From assembly GCA_022792415.1 (NCBI GenBank), contig JAAWAY010000145.1:1-33266 (forward strand): DNA of 33,266 nucleotides, read 5' to 3'. This DNA comes from Eggerthellaceae bacterium (lineage in GTDB: Bacteria; Actinomycetota; Coriobacteriia; Coriobacteriales; Eggerthellaceae). Positions 21,956 through 30,448 of the stretch are shown here, in pieces. The notes under the pieces are model-generated. The model had not been told where the DNA came from, searched no databases, and saw only the letters and a list, made by a program, of their open reading frames with translations. The translations under genes and the position numbers were made by a program. Numbering within the stretch: position 1 is the stretch's first letter; every line of letters starts with the position of its first letter.

Positions 21956-23391
21956 TGCATAGCGCTGCCCGTGCCTCTCGTGGGGAGGCGATAGGATTGG
22001 GGGCAAGAATCTTCCCCAGCAAGATGAGCCCCCAGCTTATTGTTTGTCTGACGGGATTCGCGTTACTCGTTTGCTGCGTGGCAAGCGAGGTAAAGCTCTC
22101 GGGTTTCGTAGCGCTGGCGGCGTTGATCGCATTCACCCTCTACGCGATCAACGAGCAGCGGGAGTTTCTTTTCATTTACACGGCTCTGCTATTCGCGGTG
22201 TTTGCAAATATCGCAGGGTGCGCGGTGGCGGAGTATTTCCCTATATATCTGTCTGAAATAAGGATTGACTCGTCTTTCGCGGGATCTTTACCCTCTCTCG
22301 TTTTCGCGAGATGGTTTTTTCTCGCAGCGTTGTTTTGCTTTGGCTGTCGAGGATTGCCAAAGGTTGAGGAGGCGTGCTGGGGCAAGGGATGGATAGAAAG
22401 ATTGATAACCGTGGGCGTGTTTCTCGCCCTGGTTGCTATGTTTCTTGTGACCATTCGAAACCCGCCTTCCTTTTTGGTGGGAATGGATCGCTTTGCCTAC
22501 GCCAGCGCCTACCAGGGAGCGCCCATTCAAAGAATGCTCACCAACGCAATGCCATACCTCACGTTTTTGATCGTTGCGGCTACACGGTGGGGAATGAAGC
22601 CGATCGGTTGGCTTGGCGTCGTCATGTGGGGTGTTGTACTCATATGGACAGGAACCAAGTTCGGCGGCTTTTTTAATCTCGCATGCGCTTTCCTCGTTGT
22701 GTATAGCGATCGCCTCGCGCGTATGGGAAAGCATGCTGTCAGAAAGTTCTCAATAATTCTCGGGATACTTCTCGCAGCGCTCGTTGCCTTTTCTGCGGTT
22801 ATGTACGGGAGTTATGGGGCGGCTTCGGGGTCGGATTTTCTTTTTGCCCGCACCGCTCAGCAGGGTCAAATCTGGTGGGCAACCTACGAAAAAACTGACG
22901 GGCTCCTTCATCTTGATCGCGTGGAAAGTGAACTTCTTGGCACTATAAAGGACGGAGGCACGATAGCCGCAAACGTTGGGTCTGGCCATGGCATATACGG
23001 CATGATGTACCTCAATGCGCCGACAGATTTAATTGATGGCAAGCTCAGGCAGGGCTCTCGCTATACCGAGGGGGGCTATGCGGCGGCTTACTATTCAGGT
23101 GGGGTGCTGGGGGCGCTCTCCTTCAGCCTCCTGATGGCGGGTGCTTTTTTCTTGGTCATCCGGAGATTGCGCATCGCGTTATGGAGGGGCAAGGCCGTCG
23201 AAATCATCATACTGGCACGTTTCTTTATCATTCTCCAAACAACCTTGTCAATGGGAACCTTTGCAGACCTAATAGATCCACTATCGCTTGCTAGCTACGC
23301 ATACCTGGCTTTTGCGTGGCTTACGGATAGGGGCGTGGCCCCCGAAGTCTCCCTTAGAAGTCGTCTCCTGTGGAGAAGCGATGCCTGCTAG
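21955..23391 (+). CDS. Wzy-like oligosaccharide repeat-unit polymerase
   Basis: 478 residues with ten or more membrane segments and a large outer loop (about residues 285-360), the topology of O-antigen/capsule polymerases. Such proteins have little sequence identity; assignment rests on topology, position beside a flippase, and short patterns such as IWTGTKFGGFFNLACAFLVVYS and the loop GQIWWATYEKTDGLLHLDRV with GGYAAAYYSGGVLGA. It would join lipid-linked repeat units on the outer face of the membrane. The ATG overlaps the preceding stop by one base; the end overlaps the flippase start by 11 nt. The AT-rich codon use matches its neighbours. Confidence 0.78.
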   Translation: MHSAARASRGEAIGLGARIFPSKMSPQLIVCLTGFALLVCCVASEVKLSGFVALAALIAFTLYAINEQREFLFIYTALLFAVFANIAGCAVAEYFPIYLSEIRIDSSFAGSLPSLVFARWFFLAALFCFGCRGLPKVEEACWGKGWIERLITVGVFLALVAMFLVTIRNPPSFLVGMDRFAYASAYQGAPIQRMLTNAMPYLTFLIVAATRWGMKPIGWLGVVMWGVVLIWTGTKFGGFFNLACAFLVVYSDRLARMGKHAVRKFSIILGILLAALVAFSAVMYGSYGAASGSDFLFARTAQQGQIWWATYEKTDGLLHLDRVESELLGTIKDGGTIAANVGSGHGIYGMMYLNAPTDLIDGKLRQGSRYTEGGYAAAYYSGGVLGALSFSLLMAGAFFLVIRRLRIALWRGKAVEIIILARFFIILQTTLSMGTFADLIDPLSLASYAYLAFAWLTDRGVAPEVSLRSRLLWRSDAC

Positions 23392-24784
23392 ACAGCTGGG
23401 AGAAAACAAGATGGCTCTGTTTAATATCTTAAGCACCGCCATCGTTTCCGGAATAAACTTCATCACAATTCCCGTGTTCACTCGCATGCTCGATACGTCT
23501 GGGTTTGGTTTGATAAACGTGTATACCGCTTGGGTGCAGGTGGGTACGATTTTCGTCGGACTTCAGGCGAATGGGTCAATTGCGAGTGCGCGGGCGAATT
23601 TGCCGGAAAGCGAGCAGGGCTCGTACCAGATCAGCGTTCTCGTTATGTCGCTTATCCCCTTTTCAGTGATCCTCGGTCTCGCTGTTTTACTGATTCAACC
23701 GCTTTCGAGTCTTCTTCTCATGCCTCCGCCGTTGATCATTTGCGCTGTTCTGCAGAGTTTCGGCGCCTTTGTCGTCTCGCTGTTCTCTATGCGCTATATC
23801 TTCCGTAAGCAGGCGCAGCTCAACCTCTTGATCTCCGTAGGTCTCTGTGTTGTCACCACGCTCCTTTCCGTTGTGCTCATCCTATTCGTCTTCTCTGACG
23901 CGGAGTCTGCGTTTTACGGTAGAGCTTACGGGCTGATGCTGCCGAATCTCGTGCTCGGCATAGCCCTCTTCGCCTCCCTTGTTTTTTCCGGTAACGCGCG
24001 AGTGCGTGTAGCCTATTGGCGATTTTGCCTCGGACTCACTTTGCCGCTTATCTTTCACGCTCTTTCGCAAATTGTTTTGGCGCAGACGGGAAAACTCGCT
24101 ATTCAGCAGTTCTCCGGAGATTCAGCTGCTGGCGTGTACAGCATTGCGGTGGTAGTGGTGAGTCTCATGGCGGCCATTTACAGCGCCCTCAATAACGCGT
24201 TCGTTCCTTTCATGTATGACGATTTATCTGGGAAGACGGGCGAAGGGGTGAAGCAAGATCACTTCCGAAACTACATGCGCTTGTTTACGGTAGGATCACT
24301 GGCCTTTATGCTGCTATCTCCGGAAGTTCTGAAGCTGATGTCGCCGGAGAGCTACTGGACCGCAACATCTCTTTTACCACCTCTGATTGTGGGTCAATAC
24401 TGCGTGTTCCTTTATAGCTTTCCCGTCAATTATGAGTTCTTCAAGATGAAAACGGGCTCAATCGCACTAGGTACGCTACTCGCTGCGGCGTTGAATATCG
24501 TTCTAACGCTGATGCTCATTCCCGTCTTCGGCATGATGGGAGCAGCCTTCGCAACGATGGTCGCCTATCTTTTCCTCTTTCTCTTTCATTTCTCTATAGC
24601 CCGGTTTTGGCTTGGGGATCGAAATTATCCGAGTCGCTATCTCTTTGGTGGATTGGCCGTGGTCGTCCTTGCAGCAGCGGGGTGCTACGCGCTTGGGAGT
24701 CTGCTGGCTGTACGCTGGGCAATCGGCGTTGTGTTGCTCGTCTATGCGGGCGCACGAGTAGTTCGCACAAGACAGATTTTCTAG
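23381..24784 (+). CDS. Wzx-like polysaccharide flippase
   Basis: 467 residues, about 14 membrane segments, MATE/PST superfamily. It would move the undecaprenyl-linked repeat unit across the membrane. The N-terminus NILSTAIVSGINFITIPVFTRML with DTSGFGLINVYTAWVQ is the standard opening of Wzx proteins, and VYSIAVVVVSLMAAIYSALNNAFVPFMY lies mid-protein. Two starts are possible: ATG 23381 (GGAG at 23372, overlapping wzy by 11 nt) and ATG 23411 (GGGAG at 23398); the second has better spacing and would give 457 residues. It is the last of the AT-richer cassette; a 110-bp gap follows. Confidence 0.9.
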   Translation: MPARQLGENKMALFNILSTAIVSGINFITIPVFTRMLDTSGFGLINVYTAWVQVGTIFVGLQANGSIASARANLPESEQGSYQISVLVMSLIPFSVILGLAVLLIQPLSSLLLMPPPLIICAVLQSFGAFVVSLFSMRYIFRKQAQLNLLISVGLCVVTTLLSVVLILFVFSDAESAFYGRAYGLMLPNLVLGIALFASLVFSGNARVRVAYWRFCLGLTLPLIFHALSQIVLAQTGKLAIQQFSGDSAAGVYSIAVVVVSLMAAIYSALNNAFVPFMYDDLSGKTGEGVKQDHFRNYMRLFTVGSLAFMLLSPEVLKLMSPESYWTATSLLPPLIVGQYCVFLYSFPVNYEFFKMKTGSIALGTLLAAALNIVLTLMLIPVFGMMGAAFATMVAYLFLFLFHFSIARFWLGDRNYPSRYLFGGLAVVVLAAAGCYALGSLLAVRWAIGVVLLVYAGARVVRTRQIF

Positions 24785-24791
24785 AAGGAAC

Positions 24792-24797
24792 TTGACG
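24792..24797 (+). promoter_or_regulatory. Candidate -35 (TTGACG) upstream of the pse genes
   Basis: TTGACG is a good -35 match in the only gap above 100 bp inside the biosynthetic part of the locus, but the hexamer 17 bp downstream (TCATGA) is a poor -10. An internal promoter for the pse genes is possible, not shown. Confidence 0.2.
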
Positions 24798-24894
24798 CGA
24801 GCGGGTCCGACAAATCATGAGGCTAAGTCAGTTAGAACCTGACCGGCCGTTTGATGGATAGAGTTGTTTGTGTACCTTGAGAAAGGAATAAGGA

Positions 24895-25917
24895 ATGCTT
24901 AATGGCAAAACCGTCCTTGTGACGGGAGGAACCGGATCGTTTGGCAATGCGTTCACGCAGTACGTGCTCGAGCACTACGATCCGAAGAAGATCATCATCT
25001 ACTCGCGCGACGAGTACAAGCAGTTCGTCATGCGCAACAAGTTCATCGAGCTCGGCAAAGAGGCCGGCAAGGACTACGACTCGAAGCTGCGGTACTTCAT
25101 CGGAGACATGCGGGATGAGGCTCGGCTGCGTCGCGCCCTCGTGGGCGTTGACTACGTTATTCATGCGGCGGCGCTGAAGCAGGTGCCCGCCTGCGAGTAC
25201 AATCCGATGGAGGCCGTTAAGACCAACATCGACGGTGCCATGAACCTGGTCAACGCGGCGCTCGACTCTGGCGTCCAGAAGGTCGTCGCCCTGTCTACGG
25301 ACAAGGCCGTCAATCCCGTGAACCTCTACGGCGGCACGAAGCTCGTCTCGGACAAGCTCTTCATCGCGGCGAACGCCTATCGCGGTCAGTCGGGTACGGT
25401 GTTCTCCGTCGTCCGCTATGGCAATGTCGCCGGATCGCGCGGCTCGATCATCCCGTTTTTCGACAACCTCATCAAGGGCGGGGCAACGGAGCTGCCCATC
25501 ACGGACTTCCGCATGTCGCGCTTCTGGATCTCGCTCGATGAGGGCATTCAGCTGGTGGTGAAGGCTCTCGAGGAGGCTCAAGGCGGCGAGACCTTCATCT
25601 CCAAGATTCCCTCGTTCATGGTGACCGATCTGGCCACGGCGATGGCGCCGAACGCCAAGCAGATCGAGGTAGGCATCCGTGAGGGCGAGAAGCTCTCCGA
25701 GTGCATGGTGCCTGCCGCCGACAGCATGACCACCTATGAGTACGAGAAGAACTACATCATCTTCCCGCACATGGAGTGGTGCGACCTCTCTTCTGTCGAC
25801 CTTGCGGGAGGAAAGAAGGTCGAACAGGGCTTCGTCTACGACTCTGCCACCAATACCGAGTGGCTCACGGTCGAGCAGCTGCGTGAGCTCGTGTCCAAGA
25901 TGACCATCAAATACTAA
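24895..25917 (+). CDS. pseB: UDP-N-acetylglucosamine 4,6-dehydratase (inverting), PseB
   Basis: 340 residues, cytoplasmic short-chain dehydrogenase-type enzyme. PseB dehydrates and 5-epimerises UDP-GlcNAc, the first step to pseudaminic acid. The NAD(P) motif TGGTGSFG is at 10-17. The active site reads LSTDKAVNPVNLYGGTK, with Asp136, Lys137, Tyr145 and Lys149, the PseB form of the YxxxK site. Typical PseB blocks also include IHAAALKQVPACEYNPMEAVKTN, VRYGNVAGSRGSIIPFF and TDFRMSRFWISLDEG. GC content rises again from this gene onward. AAGGAATAAGG before the ATG provides the ribosome site. It begins six consecutive pathway genes. Confidence 0.95.
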   Translation: MLNGKTVLVTGGTGSFGNAFTQYVLEHYDPKKIIIYSRDEYKQFVMRNKFIELGKEAGKDYDSKLRYFIGDMRDEARLRRALVGVDYVIHAAALKQVPACEYNPMEAVKTNIDGAMNLVNAALDSGVQKVVALSTDKAVNPVNLYGGTKLVSDKLFIAANAYRGQSGTVFSVVRYGNVAGSRGSIIPFFDNLIKGGATELPITDFRMSRFWISLDEGIQLVVKALEEAQGGETFISKIPSFMVTDLATAMAPNAKQIEVGIREGEKLSECMVPAADSMTTYEYEKNYIIFPHMEWCDLSSVDLAGGKKVEQGFVYDSATNTEWLTVEQLRELVSKMTIKY

Positions 25918-25928
25918 GGCGGGATGCT

Positions 25929-27152
25929 ATGGAATTGGCAATCAACGGCGGTTCGCCCGCGAGCGCACGATATCTGGGGTACGGCCACCAGGATGTGTCC
26001 GACGAAGACATCCAGGCGGTCGTCGATTGCCTGAAGAGCGACTACCTCACGTGCGGCCCCGCGACGGCTGCCTTCGAGGAGGCTCTCAGGGACGTGACGG
26101 GCGCCCGGTTTGTGACTGCCGTGGCTAATGGCACCGCCGCCCTGCACGTTGCCTGCCTAGCGGCGGGCATCGGGCCGGGTGATGAGGTGATCGTCTCGCC
26201 CATCACGTTCGCAGCGTCGGCCAACTGTGTGCGTTACTGCGGAGGAACTCCCGTGTTCGCCGATATCGACCCGCTGACCTGGAACGTGTCCCCGTCCTCG
26301 ATCCGCGAGAAGGTGACCCCTCGGACCCGTGCCGTGGTGGCGGTTGACTTCGGAGGGGTGCACGTCGACTCTGAGGCCATACGTGCCATCTGCGATGAGC
26401 ACGGCCTCGTGTTCATCGAGGATGCGGCGCATTCCCTGGGCACGTCTCGCGGGGGTGTACCGGTGGGGTCTATCGCCGATATCACTACGTTCAGCTTCCA
26501 TCCGGTGAAGACCGTCACTACCGGAGAGGGCGGTGCCGTCACCACCAACGACCCGGAGCTCGCCCGGCTCATCGAGCTCTACGCGAAGCATGGCATCACC
26601 CGACGCCCCGATCTGCTGCGCAATGCAGATGAGGGTGGCTGGTACTACGAGCAGCTGGTGCTGGGATATAACTATCGCATCAGCGATATCGAGGCGGCGC
26701 TCGGCGTCAGCCAGGTTAAGCGTCTCCCGGAGTTCTCGGCGCGCCGTCGTGAGCTCGTCGCCTTCTACAATGAGCAGTTCGCGGATGTTCCGGAGGTGTC
26801 GTTCCAGATGGACGACACTCCTGAGGAGACAACGCGCCACCTCTACTGCCTGAAGTTCGACACCGAGGCGCTGGGCGTTTCACGCCGATTCATCTTTGAT
26901 GCCCTGAAGGCGGAGAACCTCGGCGTCAACGTTCATTACCTCCCTGTCTACCTGCTACCCTATTACCAGGATCTGGGCCACGGGAGGGGGGAGTGTCCCC
27001 ATGCAGAGGACTATTACGACCACGCGGTGACGCTGCCGCTGCACTGCGGTCTCTCTGACGAGGATGCCCAACATGTGGTCGACGCCGTCATGAAGGTAAT
27101 TGAGTGGTGCCGTGAGAATGACGCCATTGGCTCCGAGGAGGGCGGGCGATAA
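25929..27152 (+). CDS. pseC: UDP-4-amino-4,6-dideoxy-L-AltNAc aminotransferase, PseC
   Basis: 407 residues, DegT/DnrJ/EryC1/StrS aminotransferase. It uses PLP to aminate the 4-keto product of PseB. ANGTAALHVACLAAGIGPGDEVIVSP, FIEDAAHSLG (Asp165 contacts the PLP ring nitrogen) and FSFHPVKTVTTGEGGAV with Lys194, the Schiff-base lysine, are all present. YNYRISDIEAALG and VHYLPVYLLPYYQ are characteristic of the PseC branch. It follows pseB by 11 nt. The stop shares its last A with the next ATG. Confidence 0.94.
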   Translation: MELAINGGSPASARYLGYGHQDVSDEDIQAVVDCLKSDYLTCGPATAAFEEALRDVTGARFVTAVANGTAALHVACLAAGIGPGDEVIVSPITFAASANCVRYCGGTPVFADIDPLTWNVSPSSIREKVTPRTRAVVAVDFGGVHVDSEAIRAICDEHGLVFIEDAAHSLGTSRGGVPVGSIADITTFSFHPVKTVTTGEGGAVTTNDPELARLIELYAKHGITRRPDLLRNADEGGWYYEQLVLGYNYRISDIEAALGVSQVKRLPEFSARRRELVAFYNEQFADVPEVSFQMDDTPEETTRHLYCLKFDTEALGVSRRFIFDALKAENLGVNVHYLPVYLLPYYQDLGHGRGECPHAEDYYDHAVTLPLHCGLSDEDAQHVVDAVMKVIEWCRENDAIGSEEGGR

Positions 27153-27856
27153 TGCCCGCGCCGCTCTGCGTTATCACGGCCCGCGGAGGGTCGAAGCGGA
27201 TTCCTCGGAAGAACATCAAGGGTTTCTGCGGAAAGCCGATTCTCGCGTATTCGATTGATGCCGCGCTCGAAAGTGGCCTCTTCGATGAGGTTATGGTGTC
27301 AACCGATGACGACGAGATCGCCGAGGTGGCCCGGGCCCTTGGCGCCTCGATTCCCTTCATGAGAAGCGCGGCGTCCAGCGATGACTTCGCCACGACACGC
27401 GATGTGCTGTTGGAAGTACTGGATGCGTATGAAGGACTGGGCCGCCTGTACGAGGGGGTATGCTGCCTCTATCCGACCGCGCCGTTCGTGACGGCAGCCA
27501 AGCTGAGGGCTGCCCAGGCCGCCTTCGTGGAGGGCGCCGATACGGTTCTATCCGTTGTTCGCTTCTCGTTCCCTCCGCAGCGAGCGCTCATCCAGGTAGG
27601 CGAGGGCTTGTCGTTTTGGCAGCCAGAGCACGAGAACACGCGTAGCCAAGACCTGGATCCCCTCTACCATGATGCAGGGCAGTTCTACTTCTGCCGTACG
27701 GCGTCTTTAAGGGAGAGCGGATCCCTTCTCGGCCCCGTTACCTTGGGGTATGAGGTTCCCGAGACCGAAGTCCAAGACATAGACAATCCTATCGACTGGT
27801 CGTTGGCGGAAATGAAGTACGAGAGGATGGTGGCCAAAGATGGGCAAGCTGGCTGA
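27152..27856 (+). CDS. pseF: CMP-pseudaminic acid synthetase (cytidylyltransferase), PseF
   Basis: 234 residues. It activates pseudaminic acid with CTP, the last pathway step. The CTP-binding signature ITARGGSKRIPRKNIKGFCGKPILAYSI opens the protein. VMVSTDDDEIAEVARALGA, LYPTAPF and DAGQFYFCR follow, the family order for CMP-nonulosonate synthetases of the PseF group. The gene sits before pseI rather than at the end of the pathway order. It overlaps pseC by one base and pseI by 17 nt, so expression is tightly coupled. Confidence 0.92.
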   Translation: MPAPLCVITARGGSKRIPRKNIKGFCGKPILAYSIDAALESGLFDEVMVSTDDDEIAEVARALGASIPFMRSAASSDDFATTRDVLLEVLDAYEGLGRLYEGVCCLYPTAPFVTAAKLRAAQAAFVEGADTVLSVVRFSFPPQRALIQVGEGLSFWQPEHENTRSQDLDPLYHDAGQFYFCRTASLRESGSLLGPVTLGYEVPETEVQDIDNPIDWSLAEMKYERMVAKDGQAG

Positions 27857-28874
27857 CAGGATAGCCGAAGGCGGAGTGTACTTCATCGCCGAGATGAGCG
27901 CCAACCACGGTAATGACCTGGGCCTTGCGCTCGACATCGTCGATGCTGCAGCTCAGGCGGGCGCCGACTGCCTTAAGGTGCAGACGTATACGGCCGACAC
28001 GCTCACGCTCGATTGCGACAATGACTATTTCAAGATAACGGGCGGCCTGTGGGACGGCATGCGCCTGTATGACCTGTACTCAGACGCTTCGATGCCGTGG
28101 GAGTGGCATGTCCCGATAAAAGAGCGATGTGACGAGCTGGGTCTCGACTTCCTCTCCACTCCCTTCGACAAGTCGGCAGTCGACCTTCTTGACGACTTGG
28201 GAGTCGATGCCTTCAAGATTGCCTCTTTCGAGCTTGTGGACATCCCTCTCATCGAATACGCCGCCTCGAAGGGCAAGACGATGATCCTCTCGACAGGCAT
28301 GGGGTCTCTCGAGGATATTGAAGACGCCGTGAATGCTATGCGGTCGGTGGGAAACGAGGATTTCTATCTGCTGCGCTGCTGCAGCGAGTACCCGGCAAAT
28401 CCCGCCGACATGAATCTCGCGAGCATTTCCGACATGGCACGGCGCTTTGATGCGCGCGTGGGGTTCTCGGACCATTCGATGGGACACGTCGCCGATGTGG
28501 TCGCCGCCGTTCTCGGCGCCCGGATCGTCGAGAAGCACTTCTGCTTGGATCGGAGCATCGAGACGGCCGACTCGAAGTTCTCCATGACGCCCGCTGAGTT
28601 CCGCGCCATGGTGGATGCGGTTAACGAGGCGGTCTCTGCCGTTGGCGCGCCGTGCTACGTTCCCTCAGAGAAAGAGGCGGCGAGCCTCGTGTTCAGGCGG
28701 TCTATCTTCGCCTCGGCCGATATTGCGGAAGGGGAGGTGCTTACCCCCGACAACATCCGGGTAGTGCGGCCGGGATACGGGGCGAAGCCGAAGTACTATG
28801 AATCGCTGCTGGGCACTGCCTCTTCGAGGGTATACGCATTCGGCGAACCGATTCAATTCGAGGAGTTAGATTGA
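27840..28874 (+). CDS. pseI: Pseudaminic acid synthase, PseI
   Basis: 344 residues. PseI condenses 2,4-diacetamido-2,4,6-trideoxy-L-altrose with phosphoenolpyruvate. The TIM-barrel NeuB domain runs from FIAEMSANHGNDLGLALDIV to about 270. GGLWDGMRLYDLYSDASMPWEWH is the block that marks PseI rather than NeuB or LegI. DFLSTPFDKSAVDLLDDLGVDAFKIAS, RCCSEYPANPADMNL, GFSDHSMG and VEKHFCLDRS complete it. A C-terminal SAF (antifreeze-like) domain follows from about 280 (RRSIFASADIAEGEVLTPDNIRVVRPGYG). Overlap with pseF is 17 nt; the stop overlaps the TTG start of the next gene. Confidence 0.95.
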   Translation: MGKLADRIAEGGVYFIAEMSANHGNDLGLALDIVDAAAQAGADCLKVQTYTADTLTLDCDNDYFKITGGLWDGMRLYDLYSDASMPWEWHVPIKERCDELGLDFLSTPFDKSAVDLLDDLGVDAFKIASFELVDIPLIEYAASKGKTMILSTGMGSLEDIEDAVNAMRSVGNEDFYLLRCCSEYPANPADMNLASISDMARRFDARVGFSDHSMGHVADVVAAVLGARIVEKHFCLDRSIETADSKFSMTPAEFRAMVDAVNEAVSAVGAPCYVPSEKEAASLVFRRSIFASADIAEGEVLTPDNIRVVRPGYGAKPKYYESLLGTASSRVYAFGEPIQFEELD

Positions 28875-29374
28875 TCGCAAAAGACCACGTTTTCGCTTCG
28901 GAGAGGCTCAGGTATCGCGGTATCGCACGGAGTGATGCTGACAGGATAGTGGCATGGCGCAGCAGGCCGGAAAACTATCGCACTTTCTTCAACGCTCGTC
29001 CCATTACCCTGCCCGAGCATCTTAGGTGGTACGAAACCTATCTGCATGATGATACGCGGATCGATTTCATGATTATTGATGCAGAGGGCAATCCCATCGG
29101 AACGGCCGGATTGTCGAACATCAACGGAAAGTCCTGTGAAGTCTCCTACATGATTGGCGATGAGTCCTCGCGAGGCAAGGGGTTCGCAAAGGAGGCTCTC
29201 AGGGCAATGTGCGAGCTGGCATTTGATGAGATGGGCGTGGAGGAAGTTGTTGCCCGGGTTCTGCCTTCCAATCACGCTTCTATGGGAGTGGCCCGCGGTG
29301 CGGGTTTCCTTGAGGCCGAGAGGGTATTCAGGCTTGAGTCGAGTTCTCGCTTCGGACGTGATGGACAGGCATGA
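28871..29374 (+). CDS. pseH: UDP-4-amino-sugar N-acetyltransferase, PseH
   Basis: 167 residues, GNAT fold. In the pathway PseH acetylates the 4-amino group made by PseC. The N-terminus RYRGIARSDADRIVAWRSRPENYRTFF is typical of PseH, and VSYMIGDESSRGKGFAKEALRAM carries the acetyl-CoA loop; NHASMGVARGAGF is the usual end. A TTG start at 28871 overlaps the pseI stop by four bases, and the next gene's ATG overlaps this stop by four. The specific role rests on the surrounding pse genes; the fold alone would say only GNAT. Confidence 0.9.
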   Translation: MIAKDHVFASERLRYRGIARSDADRIVAWRSRPENYRTFFNARPITLPEHLRWYETYLHDDTRIDFMIIDAEGNPIGTAGLSNINGKSCEVSYMIGDESSRGKGFAKEALRAMCELAFDEMGVEEVVARVLPSNHASMGVARGAGFLEAERVFRLESSSRFGRDGQA

Positions 29375-30438
29375 GCGTACGCTCCTCTGGGAATAGATCT
29401 ACTCCACTTCTCATAGTGCGCGCTGACGGTGGCCCGGGGATCGGGGCCGGTCACATCATGCGGTGCAAGTCGATCATCGAGGCCTTGGAAGAGCAGGGCG
29501 GCCAGGCGGTATTCGCGGTATCCGACGAGGAGTCTTTGCGGATAGTCGAGCATGTCGGATGCGAGGGCATCGTCCTCGGTGGATCGAAAATGGATCTGGG
29601 CGCTTGTGATGCGGACTTGCTGGCGGCGGAAGTGGGGCTGCGCGGGGCATCTGCGGTGCTGGTTGACACCTATGCGGCTGGAGAGGATTTTTTCCGCCGC
29701 CTGAGGCATCGCGTCGACAGTCTGCTCGCTTATATCGACGATCTGTTCCTCTTCTCGAAGGGCTTTCTTCCCGCTCCGTTGGCGTTTCCGGTTGACGTGG
29801 TTGTGAACTACGGTTTCGGCTTCTCTGATGATGATTACCGCACGCCTTATGCAGCGTCGGGTGCACGCATTCTTGCGGGACCAGGGTTCGCCCCCGTTAG
29901 CGGGAGGTTCGGGTTGCCGCGGGAGCGATGCGCAGGAGATGACGTTCGTATCCTCGTGACCAGCGGATCGACCAATCCAGACGGTGTCTTGGAGAGGATG
30001 GCCCAGGCGTGCGTGATGGGCGCTCCGGGGGCGGTCATTGATCTTGTTGTGGGTCAGAGCGCCTCAGTCACCCTCCCTGATCGTCTTCTTTCCTATTGCC
30101 GGGTACACCGAGGGGTCGCTGACTTGGCGCCGCTGATGCGGGAGGCTGACTTTGCAGTCTCTGCCGCGGGCTTTACGCTCTACGAGCTGTCCTGCATGGG
30201 TGTGCCGACGGTTGCGGTGCCCATCGTCGACAACCAGATGGGTAATGTCGCTGGATTCGCGCGGAGGGGCCTGGGCCTGACTTTCTCCGAGGTCATGCCG
30301 ACGGCCGGGGAGATTGCGGTTGCCGTGCAGAAGATGTTCGGGAATAAGGGATTAAGGGAGGAACTCGGCAGCCGCGCGCGTCAAGTGGTAGACGGCCGAG
30401 GCTCCGCGAGAATTGCCCGCGCACTTGCCCAGGGCTAG
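29371..30438 (+). CDS. pseG: UDP-2,4-diacetamido-trideoxy-altrose hydrolase, PseG
   Basis: 355 residues. PseG removes UDP before the PseI reaction. It is a GT-B-fold hydrolase related to MurG. RADGGPGIGAGHIMRC holds the catalytic His28. VDTYAAGEDFFRRL, YIDDL and VVVNYGFGFSDDDY follow, then ILVTSGSTNPDGVLERM and the C-terminal SAAGFTLYELSCMGVPTVAVPIVDNQ that contacts UDP. The order pseH-pseG is common in pse clusters. It completes the six enzymes for CMP-pseudaminic acid. The next gene begins 10 nt after the stop. Confidence 0.93.
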   Translation: MSVRSSGNRSTPLLIVRADGGPGIGAGHIMRCKSIIEALEEQGGQAVFAVSDEESLRIVEHVGCEGIVLGGSKMDLGACDADLLAAEVGLRGASAVLVDTYAAGEDFFRRLRHRVDSLLAYIDDLFLFSKGFLPAPLAFPVDVVVNYGFGFSDDDYRTPYAASGARILAGPGFAPVSGRFGLPRERCAGDDVRILVTSGSTNPDGVLERMAQACVMGAPGAVIDLVVGQSASVTLPDRLLSYCRVHRGVADLAPLMREADFAVSAAGFTLYELSCMGVPTVAVPIVDNQMGNVAGFARRGLGLTFSEVMPTAGEIAVAVQKMFGNKGLREELGSRARQVVDGRGSARIARALAQG

Positions 30439-30448
30439 AAGGCGCCGC

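Noticed and set aside
24895-28874. Legionaminic or sialic acid pathway instead of pseudaminic acid
   Set aside because: The dehydratase has the PseB active-site form and the synthase the GGLWDGM...PWEWH block of PseI; no NeuC-type epimerase is present, and PseG and PseH are both encoded.
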